Positions 40,257-49,365 of a DNA stretch of 64,000 nt are shown one piece after another. A program made the translations under genes and the position numbers. Numbering within the stretch: position 1 is the stretch's first letter; every line of letters begins with the position of its first letter. Below the pieces are notes generated by a model. The model was not told where the DNA came from. It did no database searches and saw only the letters and a program-made list of their open reading frames with translations. Origin of the DNA: Sphingomonas nostoxanthinifaciens (GTDB taxonomy: Bacteria > Pseudomonadota > Alphaproteobacteria > Sphingomonadales > Sphingomonadaceae); the NCBI RefSeq assembly GCF_019930585.1, contig NZ_CP082839.1, positions 372,001-436,000 on the forward strand, in the 5' to 3' direction.

Positions 40257-43200
40257 CTACTTGTTATCGGCCAGATACCACGCTCCAGCTTCGGGCAGGG
40301 GGGTAAGATCTGTCACGTCACGACGTAGCAGCGGGTGCCAGCAGGGGTCATTCTCCAGCCAGTCGCGCCAGCGGTTGCGGAAGCGCGCGCGATCCGATCC
40401 CAATGGCGGCATCTCGCCACGCGACGCCTTCTCGCTATGCTCGAATTCGGAATAGGGTGTGTAGACGATGCGATAGCCGTGGGCACGCAGCCGCAGGCAA
40501 AGATCGGTGTCGTTGAATTCCAGTGCAAAGGTTTCGTCGAAGCCGCCCACCTGATCCATAATCGAACGACGCGTCGCGAAGACCGCCCCGGTCACCATCG
40601 ACCATTGGCGATGGACGCAAGCCCAATCCTGATAGGTGCCTAAGGCGCGGCGGCGGCGGATCCAGGCATGCGCCGTGCTGGAGCGGTGGGGTATGATGCC
40701 CGCATGCTGCAGCGATCCATCGGGAAAAAGGAGCCGCGCACCTACGCCGCCCACATCGGGATCGACCGCAAAATCCTGAAGCGCTTTCAACCATCCGTCA
40801 TGGATCGGGCGCACGTCGTCGTTCAGGAACACCAACTGTTCGGTGTCGGCAAATGCCGTCAGTGCGTTCATCTTGGCGGCATAATTGAACGGCTGTTCGC
40901 TTGCACGTGGTGTCGCAATATAGCGTAGGTTGAACGGCCACGAACGGGCAGCCCAGGGTGCGTCGTCACCACGATCGTCGCCGACGATCACATTCAATCG
41001 GTCCATCGGCCAATCGGCCGTCGCGATGGCGTCAAGAAGACGCTCGATATGTGTATGGCGGGCGTCCGCCTTAGCCCGGCAGGTCGCAATCAGGATCGTG
41101 ACCGCAGGCATGGCGCCCGCCTGCCAGCGCCTCGCCAGGCGCAAGCCGCCTCCTTTGGATTCGACCATCATTCCCGCGAACCGTGGCTGCCGCGCCACCA
41201 TCAGCGCATAATGACGCATGTCCGGCATGACGCGCTCGGCCGGATAAGCAAGCAACACATGCGGGATACGCCCGATCGCATGGCCCGCCGCGTCCCCCCG
41301 GAAAAGCAGGTTGGCCGAAGCAGCCGTTCGCATCGCGGAGTCCAAACCGTTCAAACCGAGAAAGACATCTTCGCGGACCAGCAGCGGCCAACCCGCATAA
41401 TATTGCGCTGCCAACAAGATCGGATCGAATTGCGGCTTGAGCCGTAGCCGATCGTTAGGCTCAGTCGCATCCGCCGCAACATCGTCGGCATGGAAGATCG
41501 CTATGTCCGGCCGAGCTGCACGATATTGATCGAACAGTCGCACGAAATCGGGAGCGAGCAAGGTTCCACCCGGTGCTATAAGACACCAGCGCTTGGTATC
41601 GCCGCCAACATATGGCTGAGCTGCACCGTTGCGCGTCTTCGGAGTGCCATCGCGCCGCAGCAATAGTGGCACGATGTGGTCGGGCAACGATGCCCGCTCG
41701 ATCGGGATCCCAACGCGTTCCGGCGCAATATCAAGCGGCGGCTGATGTGCAGGCGCACGTTGGGTCGCGAGAATTGCCGTAAGAGCCGTCTCCAGCCGCA
41801 GAGCGGCAGCGTCGACCGACAGCAGGGCACGCACCCGCTCCTGTGCTGCGACGCCGCGGTCGGTGGTGTCATGCTCCACCGCGGCAGCGGCGGATTGCAG
41901 AACAGCCGCCAGCGCGATCTCGTCGACGTGGCGCACATTGCCCTCATTACAGGTCGAAGTGAGCGGCACAAGCGCGGCGGTTGTCTGGTCGAGCAGCCCG
42001 GGCAGGCCGCTCCGTTGCGGCGCGACCACGAGGCGCCCCGCCGCCATGGCTTCCAACAGTATGGCATCGCCACCGCCGCTCGTATCCGCGGACGCGTAGA
42101 CGTCGACAACGGACCAGGCGTTCCGCCGCTCCTCTCCGGTTAGGCGGCGCTCCAAGATGCGGACGCCCAGCGCATGCGTGGATCCCCCCAATAAGGCCTC
42201 GCGTACGGCCGATTGTTCCGTCGCCGCCGGCGCCTCGACCAGCAATATCCAGCCACGCGAAACAAGATCTGAAACCCGGAATGCACGGACGATCGCTGCC
42301 GCATCCATGCGGTCTACATCACCCGGTTCGTCCGCGGACGTCAGCACGATCCGCGTTCCCGGCGGCGCCCCCAACTGCTCCAAGACGGCCGCGCGATCGA
42401 CCGTTGCTGGTAGCATGGGCTCAATCGGCCGGGGCACGAGGTGAAGCGTTGCCTCATGCTCTGTCGGGCTTGCGATCGCCCCTGATGCAGACAGCACGGC
42501 GTCGATTTCGGGCATCGCCTGCCCTGCCAGGCAATGTTCCCACCTCCCGACCACCCGCCCAGCAAGCGAAATCTCAGCCCGCTGTCGGTCCGACAGGGAG
42601 GTCCAATCTACCGGATCCAGCTGAACGATGGCGATGTCGGCGATACCCTGAAAATCGACGATATCGATCGCGGGAGAGACCGATCGATACCCCTTGAACG
42701 GCGCGCCGACGGCATGTCGGTTCAGCAGGATCGGCAGTCGGGCCAGAAGGTCGATCGTGTCCCGTGCTGCCGCGCCCTCACGACAATCAAAATTCCACGG
42801 CCCGTAAAAGGCGATGCGCGCGCCCGGCAACTTCTTGCGCGTAGGGGGCAGGCGGCGCGCATATAGTGATCCGCCCAAAGCACCGGGCGACGCTTTGCTA
42901 TCGGCCGCCAGAAAGGCGTCAACCAGATCCATATCGAACGACGCGGCCTCCAACGCGTCATGCAGGCCGGAGGTATCGGTCTCGCCGAACGCACCCGATA
43001 GCAGCGATAGCTTCACGAAAGGGAAGCCCTTCCTCAGCAACTGCCGCCAAGAATAAAGCGTGGGATTGCGCGCGCCGGCAGTCGGATACAGAGTGGTGAC
43101 GGCAAGGCCGGCTTCCTCCACCGCACGGGCGAAGCGCACCTCATAGGCACGGATGACCGCATCCTTGTCGTCCAGGATGCCGACATCGGCCCAAAAGTCC

Positions 43201-44189
43201 TGAAGCCGTTCCGACGCCAGCAGATTCTGCCGGAGCGCAAGAAAGTAGCTCTGCACATGCCAGCCATGTTCCTGACTCTGGGTAAGGCCGACAAGATCGG
43301 CCTCGCTCGCACGAACCCGTCCGAATAGTGCACCCAACCGATCGGTCGCCGGCAGGACGCTGTCGTTGAGCAGAAACAGTATCGAAGCGCCGTAGAGTTC
43401 CGGGTGAAGGTAGAGCGCATGCGCCCAGGCAGCGAAATCGAACCCAGCATTTTCACGGACGTAGATGCCGTCGGCGGCCTCGACGACGCAAGGATCGAGA
43501 TCCACCTGACGATCCGCCACAACAACGAGCAGGCATGCAATGGCCTGCGCGTTCAAACCCGCCATGTAAGCATAGAGGTGCGGCTTGATCACGCCCGACG
43601 CGCTGTGTGTCACTAGGATTGCGACCTCACTGCCCTGCTGCCATTCGAAACGCTTGACCGTCTCGACCCGCGCATTCCAGGCGTACCGGCCCTGCGCCGG
43701 CGGAGTGGGCATGTGATCGGCCGTTGCGCCACGCGCGGAAAGTGGACGATGATGCGGTCGCGCATGCGTGCGCGCCGATAAGAAAAGTTGCGTGTCCGCA
43801 ATATCTTGATCGTGGCGCGGCTGAAGCCACGCTATTTGACGAAGCGCATCCGCATTGCCATCGACCGCAGCACTTTGCGCGTAGAGATCGTACGCCCGAC
43901 CGAGATCGCCGGCTTCCTTGCGCGAATGTCCCCAGCATAGCAGCAGGTCGGCATCGCCGGGCTCCAGTGCGTTAGCGCGCGCATAAGCGAGATCGGCATC
44001 GCGATAAGTGCGTGCCTCGCTCAGCATGTGTCCTAATTGGATCCAAATTGCCGCATCGCTGGGGGCAAATCGGAGATAAAAGCGATACGCTTCGGCTGCA
44101 CGCCGCCAATCCTGCACGTCGCGCGCGCGATTGCCGCGCGTGCGCCAATGCCGCCCGATACGGGCGACGATGCCCCTGGATTTCGTCAT
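40257..44189 (-). CDS. Multidomain glycosyltransferase: TPR, RgpF-like, GT4-like and GT2 domains
   Basis: A 1310-residue protein. TPR-like repeats lie at about 26-115 (YRFYLRFAPSDAAIWIQLGH and two more). A domain like rhamnan-synthesis protein F lies at about 185-400 (VRENAGFDFAAWAHAL; LFLLNDSVLP). A GT-B, GT4-like part is at about 455-790 (VDVYASADTSGGGDAILLEA; MAAGRLVVAPQRSGLPG). A GT2 domain ends the protein, about 1025-1290: TILIATCRAK, IVGDDRG, VFLNDDVRPIHDGWLKAL and FNDTDLCLRLRAHGYR, with the D-D-D metal site and the E-D-like catalytic region. GGAG precedes ATG 44189. It is the last gene of the minus-strand run and ends seven bases from the end of the convergent multidomain gene. Confidence 0.8.
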   Translation of the reverse strand: MTKSRGIVARIGRHWRTRGNRARDVQDWRRAAEAYRFYLRFAPSDAAIWIQLGHMLSEARTYRDADLAYARANALEPGDADLLLCWGHSRKEAGDLGRAYDLYAQSAAVDGNADALRQIAWLQPRHDQDIADTQLFLSARTHARPHHRPLSARGATADHMPTPPAQGRYAWNARVETVKRFEWQQGSEVAILVTHSASGVIKPHLYAYMAGLNAQAIACLLVVVADRQVDLDPCVVEAADGIYVRENAGFDFAAWAHALYLHPELYGASILFLLNDSVLPATDRLGALFGRVRASEADLVGLTQSQEHGWHVQSYFLALRQNLLASERLQDFWADVGILDDKDAVIRAYEVRFARAVEEAGLAVTTLYPTAGARNPTLYSWRQLLRKGFPFVKLSLLSGAFGETDTSGLHDALEAASFDMDLVDAFLAADSKASPGALGGSLYARRLPPTRKKLPGARIAFYGPWNFDCREGAAARDTIDLLARLPILLNRHAVGAPFKGYRSVSPAIDIVDFQGIADIAIVQLDPVDWTSLSDRQRAEISLAGRVVGRWEHCLAGQAMPEIDAVLSASGAIASPTEHEATLHLVPRPIEPMLPATVDRAAVLEQLGAPPGTRIVLTSADEPGDVDRMDAAAIVRAFRVSDLVSRGWILLVEAPAATEQSAVREALLGGSTHALGVRILERRLTGEERRNAWSVVDVYASADTSGGGDAILLEAMAAGRLVVAPQRSGLPGLLDQTTAALVPLTSTCNEGNVRHVDEIALAAVLQSAAAAVEHDTTDRGVAAQERVRALLSVDAAALRLETALTAILATQRAPAHQPPLDIAPERVGIPIERASLPDHIVPLLLRRDGTPKTRNGAAQPYVGGDTKRWCLIAPGGTLLAPDFVRLFDQYRAARPDIAIFHADDVAADATEPNDRLRLKPQFDPILLAAQYYAGWPLLVREDVFLGLNGLDSAMRTAASANLLFRGDAAGHAIGRIPHVLLAYPAERVMPDMRHYALMVARQPRFAGMMVESKGGGLRLARRWQAGAMPAVTILIATCRAKADARHTHIERLLDAIATADWPMDRLNVIVGDDRGDDAPWAARSWPFNLRYIATPRASEQPFNYAAKMNALTAFADTEQLVFLNDDVRPIHDGWLKALQDFAVDPDVGGVGARLLFPDGSLQHAGIIPHRSSTAHAWIRRRRALGTYQDWACVHRQWSMVTGAVFATRRSIMDQVGGFDETFALEFNDTDLCLRLRAHGYRIVYTPYSEFEHSEKASRGEMPPLGSDRARFRNRWRDWLENDPCWHPLLRRDVTDLTPLPEAGAWYLADNK

Positions 44190-44240
44190 GCCTACCCGCT
44201 CCGCTATCTCAAATCCGCGCGGCCATCCGTAACGGTTCGA

Positions 44241-45410
44241 TCAGGCGAGTTGGTCGCATATCTCGCGGACGCGGCCTAGACTTTCCCGGACGTCGAAATG
44301 GTGATTACCGATGAACAAGCCGTTGTCATGGATCAGGTCGGCATGAGGCAGGGCGCCGAAAATCTCGTGATCGAGGTGGCGGATAACGCTGTTGCGAGTG
44401 AAATTGCCGGCAACGACCGGCCGGCACTCCACGCCCGCGCGGCTCAACGCGGCGACAAGATCATCTCGCGACGATCGCGCCCCTGGCCGAACAACCATCG
44501 CAAAGCCGAACCAGCTACTCTCGCCGACCTCCTGCTGGATGCTGACCAAGGGGTGATTGGCGAAGGCGGCCTGAAAATGCGCGGCATTGGCGCGCCGCTG
44601 CGCGACGAGGCCGGGCAGCTTTTCCAGCTGCCGCAACCCGATCGCACCGGACATTTCGAGCGGCCGCAGATTATAGCCCGGCAGGACGAAATTGAACGTC
44701 TCGTAGAATGGGTTATCCGATAGTGTCTCGGTCACGAGATTGCTCTTTGGCAAATGCCGGGTCCAGCCGTGCGCGCGCAGACTGACCATCAGCTGGTACA
44801 TCTCCTCATCGTCTGTGACGGTGAGCCCGCCCTCCATGGTCGAGATATGATGGCTGAAAAAGCAACTGAACGTGCCGGCCAGCCCGAACGTGCCCGCCTG
44901 GCGCCCTGCGAAGGTCGCCCCCATCGATTCACAATTGTCCTCGATGAGGACAATGTCGCGATCGCCGACGATCCGTTCGATCGCGGCAAAATCGTTGGGA
45001 TTGCCGAGCAGGTTGACGATCTGAATCACCCGCGTCCGATCGGTAATCGCCTCCTCCAGCGCGCCCAGATCATAATTGAGCGTGTGCGGATCGATATCGA
45101 TGAACTTCAGGCGCAGCCCGTATTGCGCAAGCGGATAGAAGGTGGTCGACCACGAAACGGCGGGCACGATCACCTCGTCGCCGCGGTCGATCGCCCCCTC
45201 CTTTCGGAAGGCGAGCGCAGCTACGGCCAGTAGATTGGCCGAGGAGCCCGAATTGGACATGACAGCGTAGCGGCTGCCGACAAAATCAGCGAAGGCACGT
45301 TCGAATTCGGCAACACGGCGTCCCATCGTGAAAACGCCGCCGTCTATAACTTCGCGAATCGCGGCAAGCTCGGCGTCGTCCCAAGTCGACGCGGCTAGGG
45401 GGTAGATCAT
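44241..45410 (-). CDS. colD: GDP-4-keto-6-deoxy-D-mannose 3-dehydratase ColD
   Basis: PLP/PMP enzyme that removes the C3 hydroxyl of GDP-4-keto-6-deoxymannose on the way to GDP-L-colitose. It is 389 residues, nearly the length of E. coli ColD. It starts MIYPLAASTWDDAELAAI, with SNSGSSANLLAVAALAF, AVSWSTTFYPLAQYGL and IEDNCESMGATFAGR. The usual PLP-anchoring Lys is replaced by His: FSHHISTMEGG, His at residue 188, the hallmark of ColD and the reason it is not an aminotransferase such as perosamine synthase. ATG 45410 has GGAG nine bases upstream; ATG 45446 is an alternative. It lies 68 bases after gmd. Confidence 0.92.
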   Translation of the reverse strand: MIYPLAASTWDDAELAAIREVIDGGVFTMGRRVAEFERAFADFVGSRYAVMSNSGSSANLLAVAALAFRKEGAIDRGDEVIVPAVSWSTTFYPLAQYGLRLKFIDIDPHTLNYDLGALEEAITDRTRVIQIVNLLGNPNDFAAIERIVGDRDIVLIEDNCESMGATFAGRQAGTFGLAGTFSCFFSHHISTMEGGLTVTDDEEMYQLMVSLRAHGWTRHLPKSNLVTETLSDNPFYETFNFVLPGYNLRPLEMSGAIGLRQLEKLPGLVAQRRANAAHFQAAFANHPLVSIQQEVGESSWFGFAMVVRPGARSSRDDLVAALSRAGVECRPVVAGNFTRNSVIRHLDHEIFGALPHADLIHDNGLFIGNHHFDVRESLGRVREICDQLA

Positions 45411-45478
45411 CTGGCGAAACTCCGATGAAGCCGGCACACGCGGCATTGCCTTGCCGGCCGGCGGGGATTCAGGCGGGC

Positions 45479-46573
45479 TCAATCGGCCGCTTCGCTCATA
45501 CGTTGGGCGATACCGCGCGGACCCACCACCGAGAAGCCGGTGTCGAGCAAGGCGATGTCGGCCGCGACCATCTCCTTCACCAGCGCGTCGAACGTGACGC
45601 TGGCCCGCCAGCCGAGTTTTTCGAGCGCCTTGGTTGGATCCCCCTGAAGGAAATCGACTTCTGACGGCCGGAAATAGCGCTGATCGACGCTCACCAGCGT
45701 ACGCCCCGTCTTGGCGCAGACCCCCTCTTCGCCCAGCCCTTCGCCGCGCCATTCGACCGCAACATCGACTTCCGCGAAGGCACACTCGACGAATTCGCGA
45801 ATCGTGTGGACCTCGCCGGTTGCCAGCACATAATCGTCCGGCGCATCCTGCTGCAGCATCCGCCACATCCCCTCGACATAGTCACGCGCATGCCCCCAGT
45901 CGCGGCGCGCATTGAGATTGCCGAGCAGCAGCCGATCCTGCCTCCCCCGCGAGATCGCCGCCACGGCGCGGGTGATCTTGCGCGTGACGAAGGTTTCGCC
46001 ACGCAACGGACTTTCGTGGTTGAACAGGATGCCGTTCGATCCGTGAATGCCATAGGCTTCGCGATAATTGACGACGATCCAATATGCATAGAGCTTCGCG
46101 ACGGCATAGGGACTGCGCGGATGGAAGGGCGTGGTTTCGCTCTGGGGTGGCGGCGTCGATCCGTACAATTCCGAGGTCGATGCCTGGTAGAAGCGCACCG
46201 CATGCTCCAAGCCCAGGATGCGGAGCGCCTCCAACAGCCGCAAGGCACCCACCGCGTCGGAATTGGCCGTATATTCCGCAGTCTCGAAGCTCACCTTGAC
46301 GTGGCTTTGCGCGCCGAGATTATAGATCTCATCCGGGCGGACATCCTGCAGGATCCGGATCAGACTCGTCGAATCCGTCAGGTCGCCATAATGCAGGAAG
46401 AACGGCGTGCCATTAGCCTCCTGGCTCGATATGATCTCGTCGATACGCGGCGTATTGAAGCTCGACGAGCGCCGTTTTACGCCATGCACCTCATAGCCTT
46501 TGTCGAGCAGTAACTCCGCAAGATATGCGCCATCCTGCCCGGTTACCCCGGTAATAAGTGCCTTCTTTGCCAA
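45479..46573 (-). CDS. gmd: GDP-mannose 4,6-dehydratase
   Basis: Converts GDP-D-mannose to GDP-4-keto-6-deoxy-D-mannose, the substrate of ColD. It is 364 residues of the extended SDR family. NADP-binding [19 protein letters not shown] is at 5-23, and catalytic Thr/Ser-Glu-Tyr-Lys appear in [12 protein letters not shown] and [13 protein letters not shown]. The dimer motif [12 protein letters not shown] is also present. The start is TTG 46573 with GAGGG upstream; no ATG fits. It follows colC by 18 bases. Confidence 0.95.
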   Translation of the reverse strand: MAKKALITGVTGQDGAYLAELLLDKGYEVHGVKRRSSSFNTPRIDEIISSQEANGTPFFLHYGDLTDSTSLIRILQDVRPDEIYNLGAQSHVKVSFETAEYTANSDAVGALRLLEALRILGLEHAVRFYQASTSELYGSTPPPQSETTPFHPRSPYAVAKLYAYWIVVNYREAYGIHGSNGILFNHESPLRGETFVTRKITRAVAAISRGRQDRLLLGNLNARRDWGHARDYVEGMWRMLQQDAPDDYVLATGEVHTIREFVECAFAEVDVAVEWRGEGLGEEGVCAKTGRTLVSVDQRYFRPSEVDFLQGDPTKALEKLGWRASVTFDALVKEMVAADIALLDTGFSVVGPRGIAQRMSEAAD

Positions 46574-46591
46574 CGTCTTGCCCTCGTACTG

Positions 46592-47545
46592 CTATGCCGC
46601 GACCGCGCCGGCGGCCGATCGCGCCTGCTTCCCGAGAAAATATTCATAGGTGCGGCGCATGCCCTCTTCGAGGGTAAAACGCGGCTGCCATCCAAACGCG
46701 CGCTGCCTGCCGACATCGACCAGCTTGCGGGCCATGCCGGCGGGCCGATCAAGTTCGTGGACGAAGCGGCCGTCCCACCCGACGATCTGTGCGGCGACAT
46801 GATAATAGTCATTCACCGAATAATCGTCGCCTAGTCCCGCGTTGATCTCGTCGGGAAGATCGTCAAACCGCTCCACCGCTTCCCAGACGAAGTCGGCAAG
46901 GTCTTCGGCATACATGAATTCGCGCCGCGCCGTCCCGTCACCCCAGATCGATACTGCAGGGGAGCCGGCTTGCTGCGCCTCCCAGACCTTGCGGAGTGTT
47001 GCCGGAACGAGATGCGACCGGATCGGATCGAAGCTGTCGTGGCGACCGTAGATGTTGCACGGGATGATGGTCTTGTAACGAAGGGCCGGCTCTTCGGTGC
47101 GAATGTAGCGACAGAGGCGCGCGGTCGCGATCTTAGCGAGCGCATAGCCTTCGTTGGTGGGCTCCAGCATGCCCGTGAGAACCATGTCCTCCTGCAACGG
47201 ATCGAGATGATCGCGTGGGTACATGCACGAACTGGCAAGGTTCAAGAGCTGCGGCACACCCTGCTCGCGTGCAGCCAAGACCACGTTGAGACCTATCTGG
47301 ATATTTTCCACGAGGAAAGCACTCGGCTCTCGTCGGTTGGCCTCGATGCCGCCCACTTTCCCCGCGATCTGAATGATCAGATCGGGCCGGTGCGCAGCGA
47401 CATAGCGACTGACGGCCTCGGCATCGCGCAGATCCAACTCCGCCCGGCGCGGGGCCAGGATGCGATATCCCGCGGCGTGCGCATGTTCAAGCAGGTTACG
47501 ACCCACCATACCGCCACTACCCGTAACGAAAATCGTGCCCGTCAT
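46592..47545 (-). CDS. colC: GDP-L-colitose synthase/GDP-L-fucose synthase-type epimerase-reductase
   Basis: A 317-residue SDR: FVTGSGGMVGRNLLEHA at the N-terminus, AGKVGGIEANRREPSAFLVEN, LLNLASSCMYPRDH, and the Tyr-x3-Lys pair in NEGYALAKIATARL. Fold and motifs are those of GDP-fucose synthase (Fcl). Both Fcl and ColC perform 3/5-epimerisation and 4-reduction on GDP-keto sugars. Next to a His188-type ColD the expected product is GDP-L-colitose, so I call it colC; on sequence alone fcl remains possible. GGAGG lies ten bases before ATG 47545. The 152-base gap upstream could hold an internal promoter. Confidence 0.85.
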   Translation of the reverse strand: MTGTIFVTGSGGMVGRNLLEHAHAAGYRILAPRRAELDLRDAEAVSRYVAAHRPDLIIQIAGKVGGIEANRREPSAFLVENIQIGLNVVLAAREQGVPQLLNLASSCMYPRDHLDPLQEDMVLTGMLEPTNEGYALAKIATARLCRYIRTEEPALRYKTIIPCNIYGRHDSFDPIRSHLVPATLRKVWEAQQAGSPAVSIWGDGTARREFMYAEDLADFVWEAVERFDDLPDEINAGLGDDYSVNDYYHVAAQIVGWDGRFVHELDRPAGMARKLVDVGRQRAFGWQPRFTLEEGMRRTYEYFLGKQARSAAGAVAA

Positions 47546-47697
47546 GTGGGGACGACCTCCGAGCGGATCCGGATAAACGGGACAAGAAGGAAAGCGGCCA
47601 ACACGCGCTGTCGGTCCCCAAGGATCATATGCCAAGCCGTAGATAGACACTTGCCGCCGGTCAAGCGGAGGACAGCGACCAACGAACCGGCAAGATG

Positions 47698-49305
47698 CTA
47701 CGCCGCTCCGCGCGCCTCGGCCGCATCGGCGAGGGCGCGGAACAAGTTCGGTTCGGCGACATGGCGATACCAGCGATCGAGCAGCGTGTTGGCGGTGAAG
47801 AAATTGTGCACCAGAATGTCCGACATTGCGTCGTACCAGTTGCACATCTGCCCGGCATTCATCGCCAGGAGCCGCTCGAATTCGACCATCGCGGCGCGGA
47901 AACGCTGCTGAGGATCCTCGATCGCATCATAACTTTCGTCGACGAAGGGCGAGAAGGTACGGAAACCCAGCTCGCGCAACAAATCCAGCGAGTTGCAATT
48001 GCCGACGATCACGACCGGATGGAACATCGCCATCGGCTTGATCACCTTCTCGGTGATGCGTTCCAGATCTCGGGGCGCCACCTCGCTCTCGGTCACCAGC
48101 GAAAAATAACTTTCGTCGTAGAAGACCTGGTCGCCGAGCTTGAATTCCGGCACCGACGTATCGCCCTCCGGTGGCAGATCGAGCGTCATGCGACCGCGCT
48201 CCTGCAGGCGCGCTAGTCCCGTGGCGAGTAATTCGGTCTGTTCCCAGTCCTCGGGCAGACCGGACTGGCTGACCTTCATCTTGATCGTGTCAAAGCCGGC
48301 GAAGGACAGGAAGCCGCGCTGGTCCAGACCGGAACCGAAAATGTGGGAAAGCGTGGCGATGCGGTGGGTGCGCGGCGTAAAATTCATGCACAGATAGGCA
48401 CGCTCGCGCAGTCGACCACGCTGGCCAAGGTGGGCGGCCACGCGCCTTGCCAGGCTCTCCGCCGTAGAAGCCTTGTTCTGCAGGCCGGCGAAGCGGCGGA
48501 TATAATAATCATGCGTCAGAACGCGCATCCCATCCGGCCAGCGCGCCTGATAATCCTCCGCGAACCTTCGATTCTGGGTGATGAGCACGCAGCGATCGAG
48601 CGGGATGCCGCGCTGCCCCAGCGCGGCGTGGAAGGGATGCAGAAAATAGTCGACGCCGGCACATGCCTGCCCCTCGTTCGACATATCCAGCACGATCAGC
48701 AGCTTGCCGGCCGCCGCCGCGGCTGCCGCACGCGGGCCGATCCGTTCGAGCGGCCGCAGACAATCAAGTACGCCGGGCTCATTTTCCTTCCACCATAGGA
48801 AGTCGCCGAACGCCGCTAGCTTCACGAAAATTAGGCCGCAAAGCCGGCTGTCATTCTCCACGTCGGACATCAGCGGTAGGCCGGCGGCGAATTCATCGCG
48901 ATTGTCGATCACGAAGCCCCGACCGTAGCAGCGCAGGGGGCTGGTCTCGCGCGCGTTGCGCCACATCGCAATCACGGCCTCGGCAACGGGCACCAGCTGC
49001 ACCCCTGCCTCCTGGCCGGACGGTGCGACCGCGCGGATCCGCAATTCGCGAATGCCTTCGCGCAGGAGAATATGGAGATCGAAATCGATCGCGATATCGA
49101 ACCCCAGCGCGGGATCATCGAAAATGCCGACCAGATCGGGCCGATGAAGAGCGGCGATGCCCGCCGCCAACTCCTCGTCGCCCACGCCAATCGATACGCG
49201 CAGCGGCCCGCTGCCATCTTCCGCCGCGCCCCAACCGCGGATTGCACCCTGCTGGAAATGCCAATCGAACGCCTGCCCGAGGTCAAAATGTTCCAAGTGC
49301 AGCAA
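47698..49305 (-). CDS. Unknown capsule-locus protein, possible GT-B glycosyltransferase
   Basis: A 535-residue protein. The first 100 residues are strand-rich. The middle has LLIVLDMSNEGQACAGVDYF and CVLITQNRRFAEDYQARW. The C-terminal half has YLCMNFTPRTHRIATLSH, YDESYFSLVTES (about 396-407), ITEKVIKPMAMFHP (about 417-430) and GFRTFSPFVDESYDAIED. The E...TEK..KP pattern resembles the donor side of exostosin- and fucosyltransferase-like families, so a transferase is plausible, but I do not recognise the family. It begins at TTG 49305 with GGAG seven bases upstream. Directly upstream of the colitose genes. Confidence 0.6.
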   Translation of the reverse strand: MLHLEHFDLGQAFDWHFQQGAIRGWGAAEDGSGPLRVSIGVGDEELAAGIAALHRPDLVGIFDDPALGFDIAIDFDLHILLREGIRELRIRAVAPSGQEAGVQLVPVAEAVIAMWRNARETSPLRCYGRGFVIDNRDEFAAGLPLMSDVENDSRLCGLIFVKLAAFGDFLWWKENEPGVLDCLRPLERIGPRAAAAAAAGKLLIVLDMSNEGQACAGVDYFLHPFHAALGQRGIPLDRCVLITQNRRFAEDYQARWPDGMRVLTHDYYIRRFAGLQNKASTAESLARRVAAHLGQRGRLRERAYLCMNFTPRTHRIATLSHIFGSGLDQRGFLSFAGFDTIKMKVSQSGLPEDWEQTELLATGLARLQERGRMTLDLPPEGDTSVPEFKLGDQVFYDESYFSLVTESEVAPRDLERITEKVIKPMAMFHPVVIVGNCNSLDLLRELGFRTFSPFVDESYDAIEDPQQRFRAAMVEFERLLAMNAGQMCNWYDAMSDILVHNFFTANTLLDRWYRHVAEPNLFRALADAAEARGAA

Positions 49306-49365
49306 ATCGGAGCTCCGTTCTCTCAGTTCGGTCAGGCTCTACACGGTCTTGCTTATTTGTCAGGA

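Noticed and set aside
44241..45410. Perosamine synthase or another sugar aminotransferase
   Set aside because: These need the PLP-binding Lys; here residue 188 is His, as in ColD.
44241..45866. Longer reading of colD starting at 45866
   Set aside because: The extra N-terminal 150 residues overlap the end of gmd in another frame and are unconserved; ColD proteins start at MIYPLA-like sequence.
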